Below, one piece after another: positions 1 to 8,468 of a stretch of DNA of 64,000 nt. The stretch is from Pandoraea nosoerga. GTDB taxonomy: Bacteria; Pseudomonadota; Gammaproteobacteria; Burkholderiales; Burkholderiaceae. The translations under genes were made by a program, and so were the position numbers. Location: the NCBI RefSeq assembly GCF_902459585.1, contig NZ_CABPSC010000002.1:124001-188000 (forward strand), in the 5' to 3' direction. Each line of letters opens with the position of its first letter. The stretch's first letter is position 1. The notes below the pieces were generated by a model that was not told the origin of the DNA, ran no database searches, and worked only from the letters and a program-made list of their open reading frames with translations.

Positions 1-147
1 GGGCTCGACCTTGCGGTGACGCAGCCACATCCAGATGACCTGCACGATCGTGGTGGCGATCGCGATGCCGGTAGCCACATAGATGCCGGCGAACTTGAAG
101 GCGACGAAAAAGAGGATGACCGGTAGCAGGTCGAAAAGAAATTTCAT
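1..147 (-). CDS. yciB: Septation protein A / YciB family inner-membrane protein, 3' end beyond the window
   Basis: The first 49 codons are visible and begin [20 protein letters not shown], the characteristic N-terminus of YciB (also called intracellular septation protein A or IspZ). Two hydrophobic segments can be seen, at about residues 5-22 and 24-41, followed by a basic loop (LRHRKVEP). Family members are polytopic inner-membrane proteins of about 180 residues, linked to cell division and envelope integrity with no known enzymatic activity. The start codon is at 147. The gene runs off the left edge, so its C-terminus and downstream partners cannot be seen. Identification is confident from the N-terminal signature; function follows from the family only. 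Confidence 0.85.
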   Translation of the reverse strand, partial: MKFLFDLLPVILFFVAFKFAGIYVATGIAIATTIVQVIWMWLRHRKVEP

Positions 148-332
148 GAAGTCTCGGCTAGGGCGCTTCAGGCTTGCTGCGTCGGCCGCATGCGGCCGGC
201 CGCGGCGAGCCCTGATCGAGCGCGCTCGGACGCGCGTCGGCGCGATTGACGGAAAGCCGCATTATATTTCAAAGCCCCGCGTTCGCCGAAATGGGCGGCG
301 CCGCAGAGACACGGTGCCGCGGATTCGGACGA

Positions 333-758
333 TTACCTGACGATCTCGATGCGCTTCACCTCGATGTCGTTGGGACGGAAACGGTGGCGGTCGACTTCGC
401 CGGTGATCCGAACGCGCGTCCTGTCATTGATGACCTGGCCCGGCGGCAGATACTTGTCGTCGAGGTCGATCTCGATGGTCTTGCCGGCATCGTCGCGGAA
501 CGTGTAGTGCTCGTGCCGGAGTTTGTTGACGATGAATCCCTCGATCACCGCGGTGGCGTCGTCCGGTGCGGCGAGCGCCTGCTCGACCGTCACGGCATGA
601 GGCATGGCGGCCGGCACGGCGATTGTGCCGCCCGCGGCGGCGGGCTGTGCCGACGGCCCCGTGTACTGGGCTTGCGCCTGGCCGACGAGAGCGCCGCTGC
701 CGGCGATCAGCAGCGCGGCGGCGGCGAACGAACGAAGAGGGTCGGATTTCCCGGGCAT
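333..758 (-). CDS. Exported BOF-domain protein (NirD/YgiW/YdeI stress-tolerance family)
   Basis: A 141-residue protein with a signal peptide (RSFAAAALLIAGSGALVGQAQAQ, cleavage after AQA). It is followed by a short Ala/Pro/Gly linker and a C-terminal OB-fold of the bacterial BOF type: TVEQALAAPDDATAVIEGFIV, YTFRDDAGKTIEIDLDD, then RVRITGEVDRHRF and IEVKRIEIV. YgiW/YdeI proteins are small periplasmic stress-related proteins with no known catalysis. The start at 758 is preferred over the longer frame opening at 824 because an AGGAG lies about nine bases upstream and the signal peptide then begins normally. The gene stands alone between yciB and msrB on the same strand. A ligand cannot be inferred. 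Confidence 0.8.
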   Translation of the reverse strand: MPGKSDPLRSFAAAALLIAGSGALVGQAQAQYTGPSAQPAAAGGTIAVPAAMPHAVTVEQALAAPDDATAVIEGFIVNKLRHEHYTFRDDAGKTIEIDLDDKYLPPGQVINDRTRVRITGEVDRHRFRPNDIEVKRIEIVR

Positions 759-899
759 GGATCGGCTCCTGTTTTGCGTTGAACACATACGCAGCTTAAC
801 AGCCGGAACTGCCGATTCTTGCAAGAATGCCCTGGTATTCGCGACATTTCACTGATCTGGCACAAGAAATGAGCGGATTCCAGGGCGGGGGGCCGAGGT

Positions 900-943
900 G
901 TGGCCGCCGAGTGGCCGCCGAGTGGCCGCCAAGTGGCCGTCAG
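900..943. repeat. Intergenic tandem repeat, 4 x 11 bp
   Basis: Four consecutive 11-bp units of GTGGCCGCCGA, the first two identical and the last two diverging at their 3' ends. They lie between the BOF gene start and the msrB stop. An 11-bp period would break any reading frame, which fits the intergenic position. Confidence 0.85.
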
Positions 944-982
944 GCGGCCGCATTGGTCACGATTGGGGTGGGCGGGCCTGGT

Positions 983-1405
983 TCAGGCGTCCCCTGGCTT
1001 GTCGGACGCGCCGTCCCTGTCCTCGAAGTTGAGCGACGCCGAGTTGATGCAGTAACGCAGGCCGGTGGGTTGCGGACCGTCTTCGAACACGTGGCCCAGA
1101 TGAGCGTCGCAGTTGTGGCAGCGCACTTCCACGCGCACCATGCCGTGGCTGTAGTCCATCACCTCGTCGATGCTCGCCTTGTCGATCGGCTTCGAATAGC
1201 TCGGCCAGCCACAACCCGCGTCGAACTTCTCGGTGGACTCGAACAGCGGCGCGCCGCAGCACACGCAGCGATACGTGCCGTCCTTCCAGTGGTCCCAGTA
1301 TCGGCCGGTGAAGGCGCGTTCGGTGGCGGCGTGGCGGGTGACCTGGTACTCGACGTCGTCGAGTTGGGCGCGCCAGTCGGCATCGGATTTTTCCACTTTG
1401 CTCAT
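983..1405 (-). CDS. msrB: Peptide-methionine (R)-S-oxide reductase
   Basis: A 140-residue MsrB that reduces methionine-R-sulfoxide in oxidised proteins. Zinc-site cysteines are visible as two CxxC pairs (C47/C50 and C96/C99). The catalytic cysteine is C119 in RYCINSASL, and C65 in GCGWPSY is a likely resolving residue. Length is typical of a single-domain cytoplasmic MsrB, and no signal peptide is present. The start at 1405 follows a CAGGAG-like ribosome-binding site; the frame stays open further upstream but has no support there. It is transcribed in the same direction as selO, whose stop lies 124 bases upstream. Both products relate to oxidative or redox stress, though an operon is only an inference. 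Confidence 0.95.
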   Translation of the reverse strand: MSKVEKSDADWRAQLDDVEYQVTRHAATERAFTGRYWDHWKDGTYRCVCCGAPLFESTEKFDAGCGWPSYSKPIDKASIDEVMDYSHGMVRVEVRCHNCDAHLGHVFEDGPQPTGLRYCINSASLNFEDRDGASDKPGDA

Positions 1406-1529
1406 GAGAGTCTCCTGATGGGCGCCGGCATGTGGGTGGCCGACGCGCGTCGAATGTCTTTCGGACCTGTCGCAGATGGGGGCGCGGCGCCGTTTTTGCA
1501 ATGCCCGGCCGGTCTTCCGCGCCGGCCGC

Positions 1530-3047
1530 TCAGGACGAGCAGCTCACTTCGAGCTGTCCGGCCCAGTCGGGCGGCAGATCGGCGTAGCGCTCGAATTCCG
1601 GCTGCTCGTCGTAAGGGCGCGAGAGCACGCGAAGGAGCGTGTCGACTTCGGAGAAATCTTTCTCGCGGGCCTGCCGGATGGCGATCTCGGCCAGATGGTT
1701 GCGCAGCACGTATTTCGGATTGACCAGGCGCATGGCCACCGCGCGCTTCGCGTCGGTGCTGCCTTCGTGCCGCAGGCGCGCCCGATAGTTCGCCGCCCAT
1801 GCATCGAAGCCCTCGCGGTCGATGAACATGTCGCGAATGCGCGCATCCGCTGCGGGGTTCTCGAGCTCCAGCGCTGCCAGCGTCCGAAACAGGCGCGTGA
1901 AGTCGACCCGCCCCTCGTGCATCAACCGGAACAAGCCGTTGATGAGCGTCTCGTCGTCGGCGTGCGACTCGCGCAAGCCGAGCTTGGCGCGCATGCGCAG
2001 GTCGATCTCTTCGGCAAAGCGCGTCTTGAAGAGCGGCAACACCGACTGCGCCTTCTCGATGGCGGCCTCGCCCTCGCCGAAGAGCGGCAGCAGCGCCTGC
2101 GCGAGACAGAACAGGTTCCAGTACGCCACGTTCGGCTGTGCCTGGTACGCATAGCGTCCCTGCGTATCCGAGTGGTTGCAGACGTGATGCGCGTTGAATC
2201 CGTCGAGGAAGCCGAACGGGCCGTAGTCGATCGTAAGACCCAGGATCGACATGTTGTCCGTGTTCATGACGCCGTGGCAGAAGCCCACGGCCTGCCAATG
2301 CGCCACCAGCTCGGCCGTCGCATCGCATACTTCGCCAAGCAGCGCCAGGTATGGGTTTGCCTGGTCGCGGCAGTGCGGATAGTGGTGATCGATGGTGAAG
2401 TCGGCAAGCTGGCGCAACGCGTCGTGCCGATCGTTGGCCCAGAAATGCTCGAAATGCCCGAAGCGGATGAAGCTCGGCGACAGGCGCGTGACGACGGCGG
2501 CCGTCTCGATCGTCTCGCGGCGTACCGGCGCGTCGGAGCCGATCACGCACAGTGCGCGCGTGGTCGGCACGCCGAGATGGAACATCGCCTCGGAGCCCAG
2601 AAATTCGCGGATCGACGAGCGCAGCACGGCGCGTCCGTCGCCCATGCGCGAATAGGGCGTGAGCCCGCTGCCCTTGAGCTGGATCTCCCAGCGCCCGCCC
2701 GGGCCGTCGGCCTCGCCGAGCAGCAGCGCGCGGCCGTCGCCGAGCTGGCCGGCCCATACGCCGAACTGATGGCCCGAATAGACGCTCGCGAGCGGATCGC
2801 CGCCCGGCAGCGGGGTGTTGCCCGCAAACGTCGCGACGAACCGGGGGTCGCGCGCGGCGTCGGGGGACCACCCGAGCAGGCGCGCGGCGTCGGCAGAGAA
2901 CCCGACCAGGTAGGGGTCGGGCAGCGGCTGCGGGGAGAGTCGCGTGTAGAACTCGGCGCCGAGCCCGGCAAACCGGTTCGCGAGCGGCAGCGGTCCGAAG
3001 GGCTTGAGCGAAGGGGACACAGCGTCGGGGCGGTCAGATGCCGGCAT
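1530..3047 (-). CDS. selO: SelO/YdiU family protein adenylyltransferase (pseudokinase fold)
   Basis: A 505-residue SelO homologue. The family adopts a protein-kinase fold with flipped ATP and transfers AMP to hydroxyl-bearing side chains of target proteins, with roles in redox homeostasis. Family signatures visible here include [23 protein letters not shown] near residues 90-112, [36 protein letters not shown], and the metal-binding [20 protein letters not shown] segment. The protein ends SCSS, the bacterial cysteine counterpart of the selenocysteine-containing tail of eukaryotic SelO. The start at 3047 has an AGGA-type ribosome-binding site and the standard [17 protein letters not shown]-terminus soon follows. 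Length is in the usual range. Confidence 0.95.
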   Translation of the reverse strand: MPASDRPDAVSPSLKPFGPLPLANRFAGLGAEFYTRLSPQPLPDPYLVGFSADAARLLGWSPDAARDPRFVATFAGNTPLPGGDPLASVYSGHQFGVWAGQLGDGRALLLGEADGPGGRWEIQLKGSGLTPYSRMGDGRAVLRSSIREFLGSEAMFHLGVPTTRALCVIGSDAPVRRETIETAAVVTRLSPSFIRFGHFEHFWANDRHDALRQLADFTIDHHYPHCRDQANPYLALLGEVCDATAELVAHWQAVGFCHGVMNTDNMSILGLTIDYGPFGFLDGFNAHHVCNHSDTQGRYAYQAQPNVAYWNLFCLAQALLPLFGEGEAAIEKAQSVLPLFKTRFAEEIDLRMRAKLGLRESHADDETLINGLFRLMHEGRVDFTRLFRTLAALELENPAADARIRDMFIDREGFDAWAANYRARLRHEGSTDAKRAVAMRLVNPKYVLRNHLAEIAIRQAREKDFSEVDTLLRVLSRPYDEQPEFERYADLPPDWAGQLEVSCSS

Positions 3048-3409
3048 TGGGGACGTTCCTGAGGGTGAACAAACATTCTACTTGAGGTGTCCGTAGTGCG
3101 CTGCCGGTGCTGCCGGCTCGCCTATGATGACAGCGCATCTCGCCGCGGGCGCTTCGCTCGCGCGACTGTTGCGCCGCACAAGCGATGGGCGTTGACCCGG
3201 CGCCCGCCCGCGTCAAGAATGATCCGCAGGCCGCATGGACGCCGCCGAAGGTGCCCCGCCCGCGCGAGACCCGGGTCCGATGCACGCGTGAGTCCATGTT
3301 GGCCGACGCCATCCGTTTTCGATAGTCGTTCTCGATAGCCTGTCTCGATAGCCGTTTTCGACGTATCCCCGTAGTTCCGGTATTCCCGACTTTTCTGGAG
3401 ATTCGACGC
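3048..3409. other. Divergent intergenic region between selO and the acyl-CoA ligase
   Basis: This 362-base gap separates divergently oriented genes, so it should contain both promoters. I see no convincing -35/-10 pair and no credible coding frame. The only clear structure is the 13-bp tandem array at 3315-3366, just upstream of the ligase. Confidence 0.5.
3315..3366. repeat. Intergenic tandem repeat, 4 x 13 bp
   Basis: Four 13-bp units related to GTTCTCGATAGCC sit about 45-95 bases upstream of the acyl-CoA ligase start. Copy-number change here would alter promoter spacing or the untranslated leader of the ligase/transporter cluster. Confidence 0.75.
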
Positions 3410-5038
3410 ATGGCAACACCGCTCCTCGGTCAGATGATGGCCGCGCCGCTATCGATTTCCTCGCTGATCACGCACGCTGCCCGTCACCATGGCGACACGG
3501 AAATCGTGTCGCGCCGCGTCGAGGGCGACATCCACCGCTACACATGGCGCGACGCGGAACTGCGCGCCCGCCGGCTCGCGCAGGCGCTGCGCCGGCTGGG
3601 CGTGGGCGACGGCGAGCGGGTGGGCACGCTGGCGTGGAACGGGTATCGCCATCTCGAGCTGTATTACGCCGTGTCCGGCATGGGCAGCGTGGTGCACACG
3701 ATCAACCCGCGGCTGTTTCCCGAGCAGATCGCGTACATCGTCAACCACGCGGAAGACAGGTTCGTCGCGTTCGACATCAACTTTCTGCCGCTTGTCGAGA
3801 CGATCGCACCGCAGTGCCCGACGGTGCAGGGCTGGATTGCGATGACCGACCGGGCGCATCTGCCGGATTCGACGCTGCGCCTGCTGTGCTATGACGACCT
3901 GCTCGCCGCGGAAGACGGCGAGTTCGCCTGGCCGTCGCTCGACGAGAACACGGCCTCGGGCCTGTGCTACACCTCGGGCACGACAGGCAACCCCAAGGGC
4001 GTGCTCTACAGCCATCGCTCGACGGTGCTGCACGCGTTTGGCGCGTCGTTGCCCGACGCCATGGCGATGTCCGCGCGCGACGCCGTGCTGCCGGTCGTGC
4101 CGATGTTTCACGTCAATGCGTGGGGGCTGCCGTATTCGAGCGCGCTGGTCGGCGCCAAGCTTGTTTTCCCCGGCAAGGATCTTGACGGGAAGTCGCTCTA
4201 CGAATTGTTCGAAGCGGAAGGCGTGACGTTTTCCGCCGGCGTGCCGACGGTGTGGCTCGGCTTGCTGGCGCATGTCAAGTCGATCGGGGCTCGCTTTTCC
4301 ACGCTCGAGCGCACCGTGATCGGCGGCTCGGCGTGCCCGCCCGCCATGCTGCAGACCTTCGAGAAGGACTACGGCGTGCGCGTCATCCATGCCTGGGGCA
4401 TGAGCGAGATGTCGCCGCTCGGCACGCTGTGCCATCTGCGCAAGCATCATCGCGATCTGCCGCCCGAGGCGCAGCAGCGCATCCTGGAGAAGCAGGGCAC
4501 TGCCATCTATGGCGTCGATCTGAAGATCGTCGGGCCCGACGCCGAGGAACTGCCGTGGGACGGCAAGGCATTCGGGGATCTGTATGCCCGCGGACCGTGG
4601 GTGATCGACCGCTATTTCCGCACGGCGGCGTCGCCGCTGGTGGACGGCTGGTTCCCCACGGGCGACGTGGCCACGATCGACCCGGAGGGTTACGTGCAGA
4701 TCACCGACCGCAGCAAGGACGTGATCAAGTCCGGCGGCGAGTGGATCAGCTCGATCGACGTCGAGAACATCGCCATGGCGCATCCCGAGATTCACGAAGC
4801 GGCCTGCATAGCCATCCGGCATCCGAAGTGGGAAGAGCGGCCGCTGCTTGTCGTCGTGCGCAAACCCGGTTCGTCGCTCACGCGCGAAGCGGTGCTCGCG
4901 TTCTACGAGGGGCGAGTGGTGAAGTGGTGGATCCCCGACGACGTGGTTTTCGTCGAGGAGATTCCGCACACTGCAACGGGCAAGATGCTCAAGCTCAAGC
5001 TGCGCGAACGGTTCCGCGATTATCAGGTGCCGTCCTGA
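3410..5038 (+). CDS. Acyl-CoA ligase of the AMP-binding superfamily (medium/long-chain fatty acid type)
   Basis: A 542-residue ANL-superfamily enzyme that would activate a carboxylic acid to its CoA thioester through an acyl-adenylate. The phosphate-binding motif [11 protein letters not shown] starts at about residue 187. Later come [12 protein letters not shown], the hinge region [35 protein letters not shown], and the catalytic lysine K525 in TATGKMLK. The pattern resembles AlkK-like or FadD-like ligases, but chain length and substrate cannot be read from sequence. The start has a TGGAGA site upstream. It precedes livHMGF-like genes and a bifunctional beta-oxidation enzyme, all on the same strand. 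This suggests activation of whatever that transporter imports. Residence in the cytoplasm is expected; no signal peptide is seen. Confidence 0.9.
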   Translation: MATPLLGQMMAAPLSISSLITHAARHHGDTEIVSRRVEGDIHRYTWRDAELRARRLAQALRRLGVGDGERVGTLAWNGYRHLELYYAVSGMGSVVHTINPRLFPEQIAYIVNHAEDRFVAFDINFLPLVETIAPQCPTVQGWIAMTDRAHLPDSTLRLLCYDDLLAAEDGEFAWPSLDENTASGLCYTSGTTGNPKGVLYSHRSTVLHAFGASLPDAMAMSARDAVLPVVPMFHVNAWGLPYSSALVGAKLVFPGKDLDGKSLYELFEAEGVTFSAGVPTVWLGLLAHVKSIGARFSTLERTVIGGSACPPAMLQTFEKDYGVRVIHAWGMSEMSPLGTLCHLRKHHRDLPPEAQQRILEKQGTAIYGVDLKIVGPDAEELPWDGKAFGDLYARGPWVIDRYFRTAASPLVDGWFPTGDVATIDPEGYVQITDRSKDVIKSGGEWISSIDVENIAMAHPEIHEAACIAIRHPKWEERPLLVVVRKPGSSLTREAVLAFYEGRVVKWWIPDDVVFVEEIPHTATGKMLKLKLRERFRDYQVPS

Positions 5039-5170
5039 ATGCGGCGCATGGTGGGCGCTGGAGTGGCGGGGGGACGGTGGGGCGGCTGACCGATCGGGCG
5101 CTCGGAATCGTCCGACGCGACGAGCGCGTCGGTCCGAAATACAGCAACGGCGCGGTTTCGCGGGTCGTTC

Positions 5171-5218
5171 CGGTCGAGTTCGCAATCGAGTTCGCGGTTG
5201 ATTTCGCGGTCGATTCCG
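5171..5218. repeat. Intergenic tandem repeat, 4 x 12 bp
   Basis: Four imperfect 12-bp units (CGGTCGAGTTCG and variants) lie directly upstream of the putative livH promoter. They overlap its presumed -35 region. Confidence 0.65.
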
Positions 5219-5239
5219 ATCGCACGCGCCCCTTATAAT
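5211..5239 (+). promoter_or_regulatory. Candidate promoter of the livHMGF cluster
   Basis: A perfect TATAAT hexamer lies at 5234-5239, 70 bases upstream of the livH start. The -35 region falls in the 12-bp repeat and has only a weak match (CGATTC at 5211). The call therefore rests on the -10 alone. Changes in the repeat array would alter the -35 region. Confidence 0.35.
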
Positions 5240-5308
5240 GTCACGCTGGATTTCCCCGGACGCGGCGGTTCGCGCCGCGTCTTTCCCTGGCTTTCCGAAG
5301 GAGACGCA

Positions 5309-6298
5309 GTGCATCTGCTGAGTGCCACCGCCGGCCTCGTGTTGGTGAACGGCGCGAGCTACGGCTTGCTGCTGTTCATGCTCTCGAGCGGTTTGACGCT
5401 GATCTTCAGCATGCTCGGCGTGCTCAATTTCGCGCATGCCAGCTTCTACATGCTCGGGGCGTACTTCGCCTATGCGCTGTCGGGGGCGATCGGCTTCTGG
5501 GCGGCGCTCGCGGTGGCGCCGCTCGTCGTCGGTGCGCTCGGTGCGGTGTTCGAGCGCGGCGTATTGCGGCGTCTGCGCTCGCGCGGCGCGCTCGCCGAGC
5601 TGCTGGCCACGTTCGGGCTGGCGTATGTGGTGGTGGAACTCGTCCAGCTTGCCTGGGGACGCGGGCCGGTGGAATACGGCGTGCCGGACGCGTTCGAGGG
5701 CGTGCTCGTCCCTGTGGCCGGCATTGCGGTGCCGGCTTACCGGTTGTTTCTGATGGGGCTTGCGTGTGCGATCGCGCTGCTGGTCTGGGCAGCGTTTCGC
5801 ATGACGCGTGCCGGACTCATCGTGCAGGCCGCCCTGTCGCAGCCGGCCATGACGCAGGCGCTCGGATATGACGTCCCGGCGCTCTACACGGGCGTGTTCG
5901 CCTGCGGGGCGGCGCTCGCGGCACTGGCCGGTGCGGCCGGCGGCAATGTGCTGGTGACCGAGCCCGGCATGGCGGCGACCGTGGGCAGCGTGATTTTCGT
6001 GGTCGTCGTCGTAGGCGGGCTCGGTTCGCTCGGCGGCGCGTTCGTGGCGTCGCTGCTCATCGGCGTGTTGCAGACGTGGGCGGTCACGAGCGATGCGAGC
6101 CTCGCGTCGTGGTGGGGCGGTGCGATCGGCGGCGGACCGGACACCGGGGGCGAAGGCCGCTGGGCCGCCGTGACAGACCTGATGGCGCCGCTTGCGCAGT
6201 TGACGGTGGCGCAGCTTGCGCCGGCGGTGCCGTACCTGCTGATGGTGGCGGTGCTGCTGTGGCGTCCGCGCGGCCTCTTCGGCGTGCGGGAGGGCTGA
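5309..6298 (+). CDS. livH: Branched-chain amino acid type ABC transporter permease, LivH family
   Basis: A 329-residue polytopic inner-membrane protein of the LivH/HAAT permease family. Typical features are the N-terminal NGASYGLLLFMLSSGLTLIFSMLGVLNFAHASFYMLGAYF segment, about eight hydrophobic helices, and the cytoplasmic loop RAALSQPAMTQALGYDVPALYTGVFACGAALAALAG where the ATPase would dock. The GTG start at 5309 is chosen because GAAGGAG precedes it by six bases; the in-frame ATG at 5198 would add a non-homologous head. Its stop overlaps the livM start (TGATG). It forms the membrane pore with LivM. No periplasmic binding protein gene is present nearby, so the substrate is undefined and need not be an amino acid. 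Confidence 0.9.
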   Translation: MHLLSATAGLVLVNGASYGLLLFMLSSGLTLIFSMLGVLNFAHASFYMLGAYFAYALSGAIGFWAALAVAPLVVGALGAVFERGVLRRLRSRGALAELLATFGLAYVVVELVQLAWGRGPVEYGVPDAFEGVLVPVAGIAVPAYRLFLMGLACAIALLVWAAFRMTRAGLIVQAALSQPAMTQALGYDVPALYTGVFACGAALAALAGAAGGNVLVTEPGMAATVGSVIFVVVVVGGLGSLGGAFVASLLIGVLQTWAVTSDASLASWWGGAIGGGPDTGGEGRWAAVTDLMAPLAQLTVAQLAPAVPYLLMVAVLLWRPRGLFGVREG

Positions 6299-7650
6299 TG
6301 CGTCGGGCCGCCTCCGTTCGTCTGGCATTCGGGCCGTGGCGTGCGCGCGCGAGCCTGTGGCTCGCGTTTGCGGCGCTGCTCGTGGTCGCGCCATTGTGTT
6401 TTCCGTCCAACGCCGCGCTCACGGTGATGACGCAGATGGGCACGGCCGCCATTCTCGCGCTTTCGTTCAATCTGTTGCTCGGATCCACGGGGCTGCTGAG
6501 CTTTTGCCATGCCACGTATGCGGGCGTTGGCGCTTATGCGGGCGTGTGGTGCATGAACGGGATCGGCCTGCACGCGTGGCCCGTGTCGATGGCTGTCGTG
6601 CCGCTCGCGGGCGGCCTGGCGGCCGGGCTCGCGGGCGCGACGCTCGGCTACGTGACGACGCGTCGCGCCGGCATGACGTTCGCCATGATCACGCTCGGCG
6701 TTGCCGAACTGGTGTGGGTGGTGGCCGCGATGGTGCCGGCATGGTTCGGCGGCGAGCGCGGCATTCCGACCGACCGCACACTCGGCGCGCCCTGGCTCGG
6801 TGTGACGTTCGCAACGCAACGCGAGGTGTACGGCCTCGTGGCGATGTGGCTCTTCTTCTGTACGGCGGCGATGTATGGCGTGACGCGAACGCCGTTGGGA
6901 TTTCTGGCGCGCGCCGTGCGCGACAACGCGGGGCGGGTGGCGTTTCTCGGTCAGTCGCCCGCTGCCGTGCGTTACCGCATGCAAATCATCGCGGCGGCGT
7001 TTGCCGGCGTGGCAGGCGCGCTCGGTGCGCTCAACTTCGAACTGGTCAGCGCAGACGCGTTCAGTCTGGAGCGTTCCGGAACCGTGCTGGTGTTCACCGT
7101 CCTGGGCGGCACGGCCTATTTTGCGGGACCGATGCTGGGCGCAGTCCTCGGCGTATTCGTGACGGTGGTGCTCGCCACGATCACGCGGGCGTGGCAGTTG
7201 TACCTGGGGCTGGCCTTTCTCGCGGTGGTGAGGTTCGCGCCGGGCGGGGTCGCCGGACTCGTCGCGCTACACGTTCGTGCGTGGCGTGCGGGTCTGGTGC
7301 GTGCGTTGTGGCTGCCGTATTCGGTGCTCGGTATGGGGCTCTTGCTCTTCGCGGGCGGTCTGACGGCCATCGTTGAAATGACTTATGCGTCGCGTCTGGC
7401 GGATAGCGCCGGGCCCTGGACGGCAGGCAGTGCGCACGGCCTGCCGGGTCTGGCCATGTGGGCTTGCGCGGCGGCCGCAGCGGCCGTGGGCTTGGCCGTG
7501 CTCGTGCGAGGGTGGCGGCGCCTGCGCATGGCGGCAACGCGCGCGGGGATGGCCGGGATGGCAGCAAGCGCGGGAATGGTGGGCATGGCGGGAATGGCGG
7601 AGATGGCGGAGATGGCGGAGATGAGGGAGATGACGGAGATGACGCGGTGA
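6298..7650 (+). CDS. livM: Branched-chain amino acid type ABC transporter permease, LivM family, with extended C-terminus
   Basis: A 450-residue LivM-type permease. The family core (LALSFNLLLGSTGLLSFCHATYAGVGAYAG, then GGTAYFAGPMLGAVLGVFV) ends near residue 330. The protein then continues with two more hydrophobic segments (near VLGMGLLLFAGGLTAIVEM and MWACAAAAAAVGLAVLV). It finishes in a methionine-rich tail of GMA/EMA triplets encoded by a 9-bp repeat. The usual length is nearer 330-420 residues. The ATG start overlaps the livH stop, and the TGA overlaps the GTG start of livG (GTGA). The repeat-encoded tail is therefore tied to translation of the next gene. Function in transport is from the family; the role of the extension is unknown. 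Confidence 0.88.
   Translation: MRRAASVRLAFGPWRARASLWLAFAALLVVAPLCFPSNAALTVMTQMGTAAILALSFNLLLGSTGLLSFCHATYAGVGAYAGVWCMNGIGLHAWPVSMAVVPLAGGLAAGLAGATLGYVTTRRAGMTFAMITLGVAELVWVVAAMVPAWFGGERGIPTDRTLGAPWLGVTFATQREVYGLVAMWLFFCTAAMYGVTRTPLGFLARAVRDNAGRVAFLGQSPAAVRYRMQIIAAAFAGVAGALGALNFELVSADAFSLERSGTVLVFTVLGGTAYFAGPMLGAVLGVFVTVVLATITRAWQLYLGLAFLAVVRFAPGGVAGLVALHVRAWRAGLVRALWLPYSVLGMGLLLFAGGLTAIVEMTYASRLADSAGPWTAGSAHGLPGLAMWACAAAAAAVGLAVLVRGWRRLRMAATRAGMAGMAASAGMVGMAGMAEMAEMAEMREMTEMTR
7546..7643. repeat. In-frame 9-bp tandem repeat forming the LivM tail
   Basis: Degenerate 9-bp units related to GGAGATGGC run to within seven bases of the livM stop and encode repeated GMA and EMA tripeptides. The period preserves frame, so copy-number change lengthens or shortens the tail and should leave the livM-livG junction intact. 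Confidence 0.85.
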
Positions 7651-8468
7651 GGCGGCGTGATGCCGGCGCCGCGCCGTTGCCCGGGCAAGCCCTCAGCGTG
7701 CGCGGCGTGCGCAAGTCATTCGGACGAACCCGGGTGTTGAACGGCGTCGATCTCGCGCTCGCGCCGGGCGAGCGTCTGGCGATCATCGGGCCGAACGGCG
7801 CAGGCAAGAGCACGTTGTTCGACGTCATCACGGGCAGGACGCGCGCCGACGGCGGACGCGTATTGATGGGCGGGCGCGACATCACCCGGTGCGCCCCCCA
7901 CCGGATCAGCCGCCTCGGACTGTCGCGCAGCTTTCAGACGTCGCAATTGTTCGGCCAGATGAGCGTCATCGATCATCTGCGTTGCGCCGCGTTGTGGCCC
8001 GACGGGCATCGGTACACGTTCTGGCGCCGCATGCGCGGTCTCGCGGACGTCACGCGCCGCAGCGAGGGGTGGCTCGCGCGCCTCGGGCTTGAGGACCGGC
8101 GCGACGTGCCGGCTGGGGCCCTCAGCTATGCGGAGCAGCGCGTGCTCGAGGTCGGCCTGTGCGCGGCGTCGGCAGGCAGCGTGATGCTGCTCGACGAGCC
8201 GACGGCCGGCATGAGCCAGTCGGAGTCGGCGCGCATGGTCGCGCTGATCGCGGCGCTCAGTCGCGGCCGCTCGCTGTTGATGATCGAACACGACATGAAA
8301 GTGGTGTTCTCGCTGGCGGACCGCATCGCGGTGCTTGCGCGGGGAACGGTCATTGCGTGTGACTCGCCGGCCCGGATTCGCGAGCATCCGGACGTGCGCA
8401 TGGCCTATCTCGGTGAGTACGCGGATGCGCTGGACGACGCCGGTGCGCGCGAGGCGCGCAATGCTTGA
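7647..8468 (+). CDS. livG: Branched-chain amino acid type ABC transporter ATP-binding protein, LivG family
   Basis: A 273-residue ATPase. The Walker A is GPNGAGKST near residue 47. A signature-like LSYAEQRVLEVG, a Walker B VMLLDEPTAGM, and the switch histidine in SLLMIEHDMKVVF follow. The C-terminal segment after the H-loop (ADRIAVLARGTVIACDSPARIREHPDVRMAYLG) is the LivG signature. The GTG start at 7647 lies within the GTGA overlap with livM. The longer frame upstream only translates the livM repeat in another register (GGDGGDGGD) and is rejected. The stop overlaps livF by eight bases. It should couple ATP hydrolysis to LivHM as a heterodimer with LivF. Confidence 0.92.
   Translation: MRRRDAGAAPLPGQALSVRGVRKSFGRTRVLNGVDLALAPGERLAIIGPNGAGKSTLFDVITGRTRADGGRVLMGGRDITRCAPHRISRLGLSRSFQTSQLFGQMSVIDHLRCAALWPDGHRYTFWRRMRGLADVTRRSEGWLARLGLEDRRDVPAGALSYAEQRVLEVGLCAASAGSVMLLDEPTAGMSQSESARMVALIAALSRGRSLLMIEHDMKVVFSLADRIAVLARGTVIACDSPARIREHPDVRMAYLGEYADALDDAGAREARNA

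Noticed and set aside
3449-6394. A 981-codon antisense frame over the acyl-CoA ligase and LivH genes
   Set aside because: Arg-rich, low-complexity translation with no recognisable family; the sense strand has complete motifs for ligase and permease.
7458-7646. N-terminal extension of LivG reading GGDGGDGGD
   Set aside because: It is the livM repeat in another frame. The GTG at 7647 in a GTGA overlap gives the family N-terminus.
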